Shown here: positions 14,466 through 22,041 of the stretch, one piece after another
Numbering within the stretch: position 1 is the stretch's first letter
Layout: the number at the start of each line of letters is the position of its first letter
NCBI GenBank assembly: GCA_028713995.1
Contig: JAQTNF010000042.1
Coordinates: forward strand, 1-34,349
Length of the DNA: 34,349 nucleotides
Direction: 5' to 3'
DNA from: Deltaproteobacteria bacterium
Lineage (GTDB): Bacteria; Myxococcota_A; Polyangia; JAAYKL01
Notes under the pieces: model-generated
Seen by the model: the letters and a program-made list of their open reading frames with translations, nothing else
Database searches by the model: none
What the model was told of the DNA's origin: nothing
Program-made: the position numbers and the translations under genes

Positions 14466-15580
14466 TGGGCGAAACAACTGAGAGCATTCTGGTAGTCGAC
14501 GACGATCCCGAGGTGCTGTCGGCCCTGCACGCCGAGCTGTGCCAGCAATACGAAGTGACCCCGGTCGGGAGCGCGGAGCAGGCGCTGGTCTACCTCCAGA
14601 ACAAGGAGTTCGATGTGGTCATCAGCGACGTGCGCATGCCAGGCATCGACGGGCTGAGCCTCATCAAGCAGTGCGCGATCCGCTACCCCAGCATGGTGCG
14701 CATCATCCTCACCGCATTCGACGGCTGCGACGTGCACGAGGCCGCGCTCGGCCCGCACGGAGCGTACAAGCTGGTCAAACCGTGGGGCGACGACCTGATC
14801 ATCACGCTGGAGAACGCCCTGCGGCAGAGAAAGTTCCTGCTCGCGACGCGGCGAAGGCTCGCGCTCGAGTCGGAGATCCTCGAGTTCGACCAGCGCCTCG
14901 GCCCGAATCTCGACGTGGCCGAGATCGTCCATCGGACTGCGACCGAGATGACCCGCCTGCCCGAGGTGATCGCCGTCGCGATCTATCGCCTCAGCGACCG
15001 CAAGACGCCGTCTCTCGTGGAGCTGGTCTCGGCCCACAACGAGGCGGTTGCGCCGGACCTCCTGTTCGGGAGGCGGACGCCCATGGCGTCCCGGGGCAAC
15101 TACTTCTACTCGGTGCCGATCGGCGGATGGGACACCTTCGAGTTCGCGCTCGCTTTGCAGTTGACGGAAGCCACCCCGGAGATCACCCAGTCTCTGGACT
15201 TCGTCGGACGCCAGGCCCACCGCGCGATCCTGGTCTCCAAGGCCAGGGAGCGCGAGGCGGTCTCCGGGACGGAGTCGCGGCCGGTCCGCCAGTCGCGCAT
15301 GCCCTCCACTCCGTCTCTCGTCCCGCCGCACTGGGTGGCCGACACGCTCATCACGCCCGCGACCATCGTCGCGAGCATCGCCGACGATCTGACCCGCCTG
15401 TCCCGGGAGATGAGGCACTGGGCGAACAGAGACTCGAAAACCTCACCGACCCTCGAGGAGCTGCACGATCTGTACGCCGACCTGATGACGGCCTGCTCGC
15501 ACCTGTCGATCATCATGGACAAGCTGCGGGCCCAGGAGCGGGCGCTGCTCGAGTTCGCGGCTTCGGAGCCGTCGGCATGA
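14462..15580 (+). CDS. Receiver protein with GAF-like C-terminal region, no DNA-binding domain
   Basis: The 372-residue protein begins with a full receiver domain: acidic pocket DDD near 13-15, phosphoacceptor Asp56 (VVISDVRMPGIDG) and Lys106 in KPW. Receivers with KPW are common in HD-GYP-type regulators, but no HD-GYP domain is present. Residues about 115-245 may be a GAF-like sensor fold (ATEMTRLPEVIAVAIYRLSD, NYFYSVPIGGWDTFEFALAL). The rest (about 275-372) is mainly helical. There is no AAA+ or HTH output, so it would act by protein contact, possibly on the separate sigma-54 activator. It overlaps both the kinase and the ATPase gene by 4 bp. Confidence 0.82.
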   Translation: MMGETTESILVVDDDPEVLSALHAELCQQYEVTPVGSAEQALVYLQNKEFDVVISDVRMPGIDGLSLIKQCAIRYPSMVRIILTAFDGCDVHEAALGPHGAYKLVKPWGDDLIITLENALRQRKFLLATRRRLALESEILEFDQRLGPNLDVAEIVHRTATEMTRLPEVIAVAIYRLSDRKTPSLVELVSAHNEAVAPDLLFGRRTPMASRGNYFYSVPIGGWDTFEFALALQLTEATPEITQSLDFVGRQAHRAILVSKAREREAVSGTESRPVRQSRMPSTPSLVPPHWVADTLITPATIVASIADDLTRLSREMRHWANRDSKTSPTLEELHDLYADLMTACSHLSIIMDKLRAQERALLEFAASEPSA

Positions 15581-16839
15581 AGCTGACCGTCGCGGTGGGC
15601 GGCGGCAAGGGCGGCACCGGCAAGAGCCTGGTGGTCGCCAACCTGGCCGTGGCCATCGCGCAGTCCGGCAAGCGAGTGATCGCGGTCGACGCCGACCTCG
15701 GCGCCGCGAACCTGCACACCCTCCTCGGCATCGCACGGCCGGCCGCCCTGCTCGAGCACTTCGTCTCGCGCAAGGTCGAGCGCCTCGACCAGGTGCTCGT
15801 CCCGACCCAGCAGCCCGGCCTCTCGGTGGTCTGCGGCGGCATGGCCGTCCTCGGCAGCGCCAACCCGAACCACGCGCAGAAGCAAAAACTCATCCGCCAC
15901 ATCCACAACCTCCCCGCGGACGCGATCGTGGTGGACGTCGGGGCCGGATCGTCGTTCAACGTCCTCGACCTCTACAACTCCGCGGCGATCAAGCTGGTCG
16001 TGCTCACGCCCGAGATCACGTCGGTCCACAACGCCTACGGTTTCCTCAAGGCCGCCTTGCTCAGGCGCATCGCGGGCGCCGTCGCGCCCGGTGCGAGGGA
16101 GCAGCTTGAGACGGGGGACGCGGGAAAGGGCGCCGAGCTCATCAAGGACATGATCGGCAGGCTGGAACGCTTCGACCTGGAGCAGGGCCGGATCGCGTCG
16201 CGCGTCCTGTCCGAGTACCGCATCCGCCTCGTGGGCAACATGCTCGGCGCGCCCAAAGAGGCGCATGTCATCGAAGCCGTCTCACGCCTCGTGACCGACC
16301 ACCTCCACGTCGACGCTCCGATCGCCGGGCTCCTGTGGCGCGGCGACAAGATGCTCCGCTCGGTGAACGAGCGACGCCCCTTCATGCTGTCGGCCGGCGT
16401 CGAGGCGAACGCGATCACGTTCCGCGACATGGCCCAGGGCCTGCTCGCGATGGCCCCCGAAACCGACATCGACGTCGATATGCGTCTGCCGCCGGCGAAG
16501 ACCTACGAGCGGGAGAGCCCGCGTTTCCCGGTCTACCTGCCGGCGACGCTGAATGCCGACGGCCGCTCGCTGGCGGGCGAGGTGCGCAACGCTTCCGAAG
16601 GCGGCTTCCTCGTGGCGTTCCGTGAGCCCATGGCCGGCGTGGCCAGCGGTCGCCTGCGCGTGGGACCGGCCGCCGACGGGTTCGAGATCGCCGTGTCGGT
16701 TCGGGAGTGCCACCGCGATCCGAGCGGTCTCGAAATCGGCTTCCAGCTCGTCGACGCGACCGAGGACGTGCGGGAGGCGATGACAAGGCTCGTCGCGCGC
16801 GCCGCGGTCTCGAGCGCCCTGCCCCACCACGAGATCTGA
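15577..16839 (+). CDS. MinD/FlhG-type ATPase fused to a C-terminal PilZ domain
   Basis: Residues 1-300 form a MinD/ParA-family ATPase with deviant Walker A GGGKGGTGKS (8-17), the A-prime motif VDADLGAAN (Asp38, Asp40) and Walker B VVDVGAGSS (Asp120). FlhG, the family member that sets flagellar number and place, is the best match given the flagellar context. The C-terminus (about 310-400) has both PilZ signatures for cyclic di-GMP: RxxxR (Arg312, Arg316) and N338-x-S-x-x-G343. The enzyme would therefore bind both ATP and cyclic di-GMP. The FlhF-binding N-terminal tail of classical FlhG is absent, and no flhF is in the window. ATG 15577 overlaps the previous stop (ATGA). Confidence 0.85.
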   Translation: MKLTVAVGGGKGGTGKSLVVANLAVAIAQSGKRVIAVDADLGAANLHTLLGIARPAALLEHFVSRKVERLDQVLVPTQQPGLSVVCGGMAVLGSANPNHAQKQKLIRHIHNLPADAIVVDVGAGSSFNVLDLYNSAAIKLVVLTPEITSVHNAYGFLKAALLRRIAGAVAPGAREQLETGDAGKGAELIKDMIGRLERFDLEQGRIASRVLSEYRIRLVGNMLGAPKEAHVIEAVSRLVTDHLHVDAPIAGLLWRGDKMLRSVNERRPFMLSAGVEANAITFRDMAQGLLAMAPETDIDVDMRLPPAKTYERESPRFPVYLPATLNADGRSLAGEVRNASEGGFLVAFREPMAGVASGRLRVGPAADGFEIAVSVRECHRDPSGLEIGFQLVDATEDVREAMTRLVARAAVSSALPHHEI

Positions 16840-16878
16840 GGTTGAACGGGCCCCCGGCTTGGGTCATAGTGGGGGGCC

Positions 16879-18186
16879 ATGAAATACGAAGAAGAGCGCG
16901 ATTCCATTCCTCCCATCGTGCTGTACGTCAGCAACGACGCGGCGCACCTCAACATGGTGCGCAAGGCGCTCGGGGAGGTGGGATTCAGCGTGGTCACCTC
17001 GCGCAGCGCGGCCGAGGCCCGCGACCTCGCCCGGACGCCGGAGATCGACGCGGTCGTGTGCGACTACGACATGTCGCAGGTGGACGGAGTCAGCCTGTGT
17101 CTCGAGATGCAAGGCGAGCGCGTGGAGCCGACGCCCATGCTGGTGGTGAGCGAGCATTGGGCGCCGGCCGTGCTGGCGCGCTGCCTCAAGGCCGGGCTGG
17201 CCGGCCTGCACGTCAAATCCGAACCGCCCGAGCTCCTTGTCGACCGGGTGCTGTCCATGATCAAGGACGAGGGCAAGCGGGAGCTCATCGAATCGCGGGT
17301 CGCCAAGCGCCAGGTCGGCGGCGGAACCGATCCGGTCACACGGATCGGCACGCGGCAGCACTTCCAGCGAAGGCTCAACGCCGAGTCCGGAGCGAGCTAC
17401 CGCGACGAGTCCAGCCTCTCGGTCGTCATCATCGAAATCGACCGGTTCAGCCTCATCGAGGAGCGCCACAACCGTGAGCTGGCCGAGGGCGTCCTCGTGG
17501 CCGTGGCGCGGCTCGTGGAGAGCGAGATGCGCAGCCGCGACAGCATCGCCCGCTTCGACGACCACACGTTCGCCGTAGTGCTCCCCGATACATCTCGCGA
17601 GGTCGCCTCGGAGTTGGCCCAGAGGCTGCGCCAGCTCTTCGCCAGCTCCGAATACGGGGACGTGGACCACCCGATCTCGATCCGCGCCAGCCTGGGCGTG
17701 GCCTGTCGGCCGGCGGGCGATCTTTCGTCCGTGGACGATCTGGTCGATCAGGCCGTACGCGCCTGCTCCGCGGCCGCGGCCATGGGCGGCGATCGCGTGG
17801 TCTGCGACGATACGCTCACCGGAAGGCCCCTCATCCTCCTCGTCGGGTCGCCGGAGAAGTCGTGCAAGGGTCTCATGGCGGGCTTCCTGGAGTGCAAAGT
17901 CGAGGTGCGGGTCGCGCCTTCGACGGCCGAAGCCCGTAGCGCGCTGGAGTCGATCCCGGTGGCCATGATCGTGGCCACTGACTACGTCGGCAACGACAGC
18001 GGAGTGGATTTTCTCGCGTGGGCGCGCGGCAAATTCCCGGGAATGCGGCGGGTCCTGGTCGCCGAGAATGTGACGAGCGAGCTCATGGAGAAGGCCGTCA
18101 ATCAGGCCGCGATCCACCACTTCCTGGCCCTGCCCTGCGACATGGCGTCCTTGCCGACCGTACTCGAGCAGATGATCTTCACCTGA
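16879..18186 (+). CDS. Receiver / degenerate GGDEF / receiver protein
   Basis: The 435-residue protein has a first receiver domain (about 12-130; Asp62 in VVCDYDMSQVDG), a GGDEF-like fold (about 150-312) and a second receiver-like domain (about 317-433; Asp368 in IVATDYVG). At the place of the catalytic GGDEF loop the sequence reads DDHTF (227-231), and the substrate-binding FKxxND segment is also altered (IDRFSLIEERHN), so cyclic di-GMP synthesis is not expected. The second receiver lacks the usual Lys (LALP for xxKP). It may act as a scaffold or nucleotide sensor beside the PilZ-fused ATPase. It starts 39 bp after that gene, behind a G-rich site. Confidence 0.82.
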   Translation: MKYEEERDSIPPIVLYVSNDAAHLNMVRKALGEVGFSVVTSRSAAEARDLARTPEIDAVVCDYDMSQVDGVSLCLEMQGERVEPTPMLVVSEHWAPAVLARCLKAGLAGLHVKSEPPELLVDRVLSMIKDEGKRELIESRVAKRQVGGGTDPVTRIGTRQHFQRRLNAESGASYRDESSLSVVIIEIDRFSLIEERHNRELAEGVLVAVARLVESEMRSRDSIARFDDHTFAVVLPDTSREVASELAQRLRQLFASSEYGDVDHPISIRASLGVACRPAGDLSSVDDLVDQAVRACSAAAAMGGDRVVCDDTLTGRPLILLVGSPEKSCKGLMAGFLECKVEVRVAPSTAEARSALESIPVAMIVATDYVGNDSGVDFLAWARGKFPGMRRVLVAENVTSELMEKAVNQAAIHHFLALPCDMASLPTVLEQMIFT

Positions 18187-18193
18187 ACGCGGC

Positions 18194-18952
18194 TCAGCCG
18201 AGGACCTGGACCACGACCGCCGTGACGTTGTCCTTGCCGCCGCGATCGTTGGCGAGCCGGATGAGCTCCTCGCACGCGACATCCGGGACGCGGCCGAGGA
18301 TGTCCGGAATCTCCCCGCGCCGCAGGTAACCGTGCAGCCCATCGGAGCAGATGAGGAAACGATCACCCGGCGTCACCGACACGACCTGCGTGTCCACCTC
18401 CACGTAGTCCTTGTTGCCGACCGCGCGGGTGATGATGTTGCGGTGAGGCGAGTGCTGGGCCTCTTCGGGGCTGATGACGCCCTCGCGGATCTGCCAGTTG
18501 AGCAGCGTGTGATCCTCGGTCAGCTGCACGACCTCGCCGTCGCGCAGGCAGTAGATGCGCGTGTCCCCGACCTGGGCCGTCACGCCGCAGGCGCCCACGA
18601 GCAGGAGCGCCGAGACCGTGGTCCCCATGCCGTGGTAGCCCGGGAGCTGCGCGGCCATGCCGTAGACCATGTACGTGGCCGACTGGACCGCACTCTCCAT
18701 GAGGCGGCAGATGGCGCCGGACGTCTCCTTGGTGACCGGGCTCATGCGGAAATGCTCGATGACATCCTTGCCGCGGCTGACCATGTCGCGCACGGCCTCC
18801 ACGGCCTCCTGGGCCGCCACGTCGCCGCCCGCGTGCCCGCCCATGCCGTCCGCGACGATGTAGAAGCCGAGCTCGTCGTCGCAGAAGAAGGCGTCCTGGT
18901 TGCTTTTGCGGCGCTTTCCGATGTCGGTCCTGCCGCAAGAAACAATCTGCAT
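18194..18952 (-). CDS. PP2C-family Ser/Thr protein phosphatase
   Basis: The 252-residue enzyme removes phosphate from Ser or Thr, using two bound metal ions. All PP2C motifs are present: SNQDAF near the start, ADGMGGHAGGD, GTTVSALLL, GDTRIYCLRDGEV, TEDHTLL, ITRAVG, CSDGL and GGKDNVTAVVV. Length and lack of membrane segments match the stand-alone Stp/PrpC type. ATG 18952 has GGAGG 5 bases upstream; the frame is open far beyond, but as a shadow of the divergent lipoprotein. It converges with the receiver gene (7-bp gap). No partner kinase is in the window. Confidence 0.95.
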   Translation of the reverse strand: MQIVSCGRTDIGKRRKSNQDAFFCDDELGFYIVADGMGGHAGGDVAAQEAVEAVRDMVSRGKDVIEHFRMSPVTKETSGAICRLMESAVQSATYMVYGMAAQLPGYHGMGTTVSALLLVGACGVTAQVGDTRIYCLRDGEVVQLTEDHTLLNWQIREGVISPEEAQHSPHRNIITRAVGNKDYVEVDTQVVSVTPGDRFLICSDGLHGYLRRGEIPDILGRVPDVACEELIRLANDRGGKDNVTAVVVQVLG

Positions 18953-18994
18953 TCGGCCTCCGGTGAAAGCCCACGTCCGCGCATGGGGTTTTTT

Positions 18995-19000
18995 ACTATA
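18995..19000 (-). promoter_or_regulatory. Candidate -10 box for the phosphatase gene
   Basis: The minus strand reads TATAGT, one base off TATAAT, inside the only AT-rich patch upstream of the phosphatase. A weak -35 (TTGGTC) lies 17 bases before it. The predicted leader would be about 36 bases. Confidence 0.3.
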
Positions 19001-19021
19001 GCGTGGCCGTCGCAACAGACC

Positions 19022-19053
19022 AACGGGATTTTGCCCAAACGGGATTTTGCCCG
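19022..19053. repeat. Two tandem 16-bp repeats between divergent genes
   Basis: AACGGGATTTTGCCC plus one base occurs twice in a row (19022-19037, 19038-19053), differing only in the last base. It lies in the 186-bp gap between the phosphatase and the lipoprotein operon and could be a double binding site. Confidence 0.7.
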
Positions 19054-19138
19054 GCGTTTCGCCTGACTCGCTTTCTGGTATCTTCGCAGGAGTCGTTAAG
19101 ACAGTATTCGTTTTGGAATTCCAGGCGAGGTGGGAATC

Positions 19139-20968
19139 ATGAAACGAACAAGAAGCTTCTTCGGCATGGCCGTGCTCCTCGCGACCGTTGCCGCGTGCGC
19201 CGGGTGTGCCCCGCCGAGCAACACCTCGACCAACGGCGACGCGTCGTCGACCGACACCGGCTCGGATGCGGACGCCGACTCCGATTCCGATTCCGATTCC
19301 GATTCCGACGCGGACGGCGACTCCGACACGACCACCTCGACCGGCTTCCTCGACGGAGGACCGGGCGATGACTGCGCGCACGCCATCGAGGTGGACGCGC
19401 CGGACGGCGGCGTGGCCGTGTACACGGGCTCGTGGGACGACTACGGGAACGACTTCGACTCCGCCAACGCCTCGTGCGACCTGGTCGCCGGCAAACCCGA
19501 CGTTTTCTTCCACGCGATGGTGCGGCCGAGCAACCGGCTGCTCGTCGAGGAGCCGGGGTTCATCAGCTCGACGATCAACATCCTCTCCTCCTGCGCGGCC
19601 AAGGAGTGCTTGGCCACGAGCCGTATCGAGGGACGGGACAGCGCGTACTACGTGAACGGCGGGACCAAGCCCATGTCGCTCTATGCCGTGGTGGGGACTC
19701 GATGGGCCATGCGGGGCGACTTCGAGATCAGGATCACCAACTCCACGGTTCCAGCAGGCTCTTCGTGCACCTATCCGATCGTGGTGCCCACCGACAAAGC
19801 GCCATGGACCACGGACGATCTCGCGTGGTCCGGCTTCTTCGACAGCTTCACGGCGGACGCGACCACGTGCCCCATTCCCTCGTACCCGACGCCGGTTCTC
19901 GGGAACGACATCTGGTTCCGGGTGGACGTCCCGCCCCACCAGATTCTGGGCGTTGTGAACAACGACTTCGTGTCCGGCGTCCAGGGGCACGTCCTGCACG
20001 TGGTGGCCGAATGCGGCGTGAGCACCTGTCTCGACACGGCGGACGGCTACTCCGCGGGCACCGTGACGTACGCCAACGACGCGGATGCGGCCAAGACGAT
20101 CTTCGTGGTGGTGCAACAGGTGAACGGCATCGCGACCCCGCCGGATCTCACCTTCGCTCTGCTCCCCATCCCGGAGGGCTTCACGTGCAAGACCGCGTTC
20201 GAAGTGGCGCCCGGCGCCCTGCCCTATGCCAAGTCCGGCCAATGGCTCAAGTTCATCGACACCGGCTCCTCCACGGGAACAGGGTGCTCACCGTCCTCGA
20301 TCCTGTCGGGCAGTGAGGATGTCTGGTTCAAGGTGACCGTGCCGGGCGGCCTGACCCTCGCCGCCGTGGAGGACGGCCTGATCTCCACCTCGTACAACAA
20401 GGCCAACCTCACCTTGCACGAGGGCTGTGGGGACAGCACCTGCCTGGCCAGCGGCTCCGGCAAGCTCGCGTGGAGCAACGACGCCTCAGGTGAGCGCACC
20501 GTGTACCTGCACGTGGAACGCACCGATACGGCCATGGGCGACAACTTCCACGTCGCGCTCTTCGCGCTCGAGGTCGACGAGGGCGTGGACTGCAAGAACC
20601 CGTTCGTGGTGAGCTCCCTGCCCTGGGTCAAGGACTTCCCGATCGGAATCGATATCTACCTCGACGACATGCAGTTCACCGATGCGACCTGCGCCTCCTC
20701 CTCCACTCAGGGCCCCGAGGTGGTGTTCCGGCGCGACATGCTCAAGGACGAGACAATCAAGATGGGGCTCGGAGGGTTGAGCGGGCTCTCCGACTCGAGC
20801 TTCCAGATCATGGTGCAGCGGGCCTGCGGCGGGGACAAGCAGTGCTCCGCGTCCATGGCCGCGAGCTCTCTCACCTATACCGCCGCCGAGAACGGACCTG
20901 TCTATTTCATTGTCGAAGACATCTACGATTTGGGTTATTCGTTTTTCGTGAGCTTCTGGACACCCTAA
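19139..20968 (+). CDS. Surface lipoprotein with SD-repeat linker and four similar domains
   Basis: The 609-residue product opens with a lipoprotein signal (lipobox VAAC, near residue 20), followed by a linker of Asp, Ser and Thr (about 30-65). Then come four domains of 120-150 residues that share a pattern: a Cys near the start (DDCAHAIEV, SSCTYPIVV, FTCKTAFEV, VDCKNPFVV), a central strand such as DVWFKVTVP, a second Cys pair (for example CGDSTCLA) and a closing beta-rich stretch (RTVYLHVE). They resemble PPC-like beta-sandwich domains, but I cannot assign a family firmly. The ATG has AGGTGG upstream. It probably heads an operon with the FGE-like, glycosyltransferase and SGNH genes. Binding or structural role on the cell surface is inferred. 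Confidence 0.8.
   Translation: MKRTRSFFGMAVLLATVAACAGCAPPSNTSTNGDASSTDTGSDADADSDSDSDSDSDADGDSDTTTSTGFLDGGPGDDCAHAIEVDAPDGGVAVYTGSWDDYGNDFDSANASCDLVAGKPDVFFHAMVRPSNRLLVEEPGFISSTINILSSCAAKECLATSRIEGRDSAYYVNGGTKPMSLYAVVGTRWAMRGDFEIRITNSTVPAGSSCTYPIVVPTDKAPWTTDDLAWSGFFDSFTADATTCPIPSYPTPVLGNDIWFRVDVPPHQILGVVNNDFVSGVQGHVLHVVAECGVSTCLDTADGYSAGTVTYANDADAAKTIFVVVQQVNGIATPPDLTFALLPIPEGFTCKTAFEVAPGALPYAKSGQWLKFIDTGSSTGTGCSPSSILSGSEDVWFKVTVPGGLTLAAVEDGLISTSYNKANLTLHEGCGDSTCLASGSGKLAWSNDASGERTVYLHVERTDTAMGDNFHVALFALEVDEGVDCKNPFVVSSLPWVKDFPIGIDIYLDDMQFTDATCASSSTQGPEVVFRRDMLKDETIKMGLGGLSGLSDSSFQIMVQRACGGDKQCSASMAASSLTYTAAENGPVYFIVEDIYDLGYSFFVSFWTP
19283..19306 (+). repeat. GATTCC x4 coding repeat (Asp-Ser linker)
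   Basis: Four exact tandem GATTCC hexamers encode alternating Asp-Ser in the linker of the lipoprotein; imperfect units continue on both sides. Confidence 0.9.
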
Positions 20969-20985
20969 CGATCAATGGAGGCCCC

Positions 20986-22041
20986 ATGATGCGTAGCCGC
21001 CGCTGTGTCGTGTCGTTGACGCTGTGCTCGATCATGGCCGGAGGTTGTGGTGGAAACAACGGCGGTGGCTCGGGCGACGCCGGGCAGGACGGACAGGACG
21101 GGGCCGACGCGGCGGGGGACGGCGGTGTGGATGATGGCGGGCTCGACGGCGGCACGGGGATCAAGTGGATGCCCATCTCCAAGGGCTCCTTCGTCATGGG
21201 CACGTCCCCGGACGACTCCTGCATGATGCTCGAGTCCGTCCAGCGCTCGGTGACGCTGACCCACGACTTCGAGATGGCGGCCACCGAGGTGACCCAGGGC
21301 CAGTATCGCTCCGTCATGGGCACAAACCCTGCGAAGTTCACGGCCTGCGGGGACGACTGCCCGGTCGAAAACGTGACCTGGTTCATGGCGGCAGCGTTCT
21401 GCAACCGCCTCTCGGAGATGAGCGGTCTTGCCTCTTGTTACGACTGCACGGGCGAGAGCGACGCCACCATGTGCGTCGAGAATCCGGCCTTTCGGCAGGC
21501 CGATTTCTACTCCTGCCCCGGCTACCGTCTGCCCACCGAGGCCGAGTGGGAGTATGCGTACCGGGCCGGGAGCGCGACCGAATTCTACAACGGGCACGGC
21601 GATCCCTCCCTCTGCGGTTGCGTCGATATCAATCCTCTCGTCGACGAGATCGCCTGGTACTGCGGCAATAGCGCCGTGTCCTATGCCGGCTGCGACGACC
21701 TTACCGACTGCGGCAACACCGGCCCCGACGGCCCCGACTGCGGCGCCGCGTGCGCCGGGCCGCATCCTGCCGCCCAAAAAGCTCCAAACGCCTGGGGCCT
21801 GTACGACATGGCCGGGAACGTCGAGGAATGGTGCAACGACTGGACCTCCGCGGAGCCCGCGTCGCCGGACCCGGTCACCGATCCGGCCGGGCTCGCGATT
21901 GGCACGTACCGCGTGTTCCGCGGCGGCGCCTACTCCTCGAACCCGGATGAGCTCCGGGCGGGCACCAGCATCGGCGTCGTCCCATCGGCGGGCGGCTACA
22001 TCCAGGGGTTCCGGTGCGTGCGGAGCCTTTCGGAGCCGTGA
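20986..22041 (+). CDS. FGE/SUMF1-fold lipoprotein, probably without FGE activity
   Basis: The 351-residue protein has a lipoprotein signal (LCSIMAGGC), a Gly/Asp linker (about 22-55) and then a formylglycine-generating-enzyme type domain (about 60-351). Typical family stretches are GSFVMGTSPDD, EVTQGQYRSVMG, PVENVTWFMAAAFCNRLS, YRLPTEAEWEYAYRAG, GLYDMAGNVEEWCND, RVFRGGAYSSNPDELRAG and a final GFRCVR. True FGE has two copper-binding cysteines after RGGS; here that region reads AYSSNPDEL, so sulfatase activation is unlikely. The extra Cys-rich insert (DCTGESDATMC, CGCVD) may form disulfides. GGAGG precedes the ATG; a second ATG follows at once. It is 17 bp from the upstream lipoprotein gene. 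Confidence 0.85.
   Translation: MMRSRRCVVSLTLCSIMAGGCGGNNGGGSGDAGQDGQDGADAAGDGGVDDGGLDGGTGIKWMPISKGSFVMGTSPDDSCMMLESVQRSVTLTHDFEMAATEVTQGQYRSVMGTNPAKFTACGDDCPVENVTWFMAAAFCNRLSEMSGLASCYDCTGESDATMCVENPAFRQADFYSCPGYRLPTEAEWEYAYRAGSATEFYNGHGDPSLCGCVDINPLVDEIAWYCGNSAVSYAGCDDLTDCGNTGPDGPDCGAACAGPHPAAQKAPNAWGLYDMAGNVEEWCNDWTSAEPASPDPVTDPAGLAIGTYRVFRGGAYSSNPDELRAGTSIGVVPSAGGYIQGFRCVRSLSEP

Noticed and set aside
22032-22040. GGAGCCGTG at the junction of the FGE-like and glycosyltransferase genes as another motif copy
   Set aside because: It is inside coding sequence, lacks the leading YT, and overlaps the stop/start junction.
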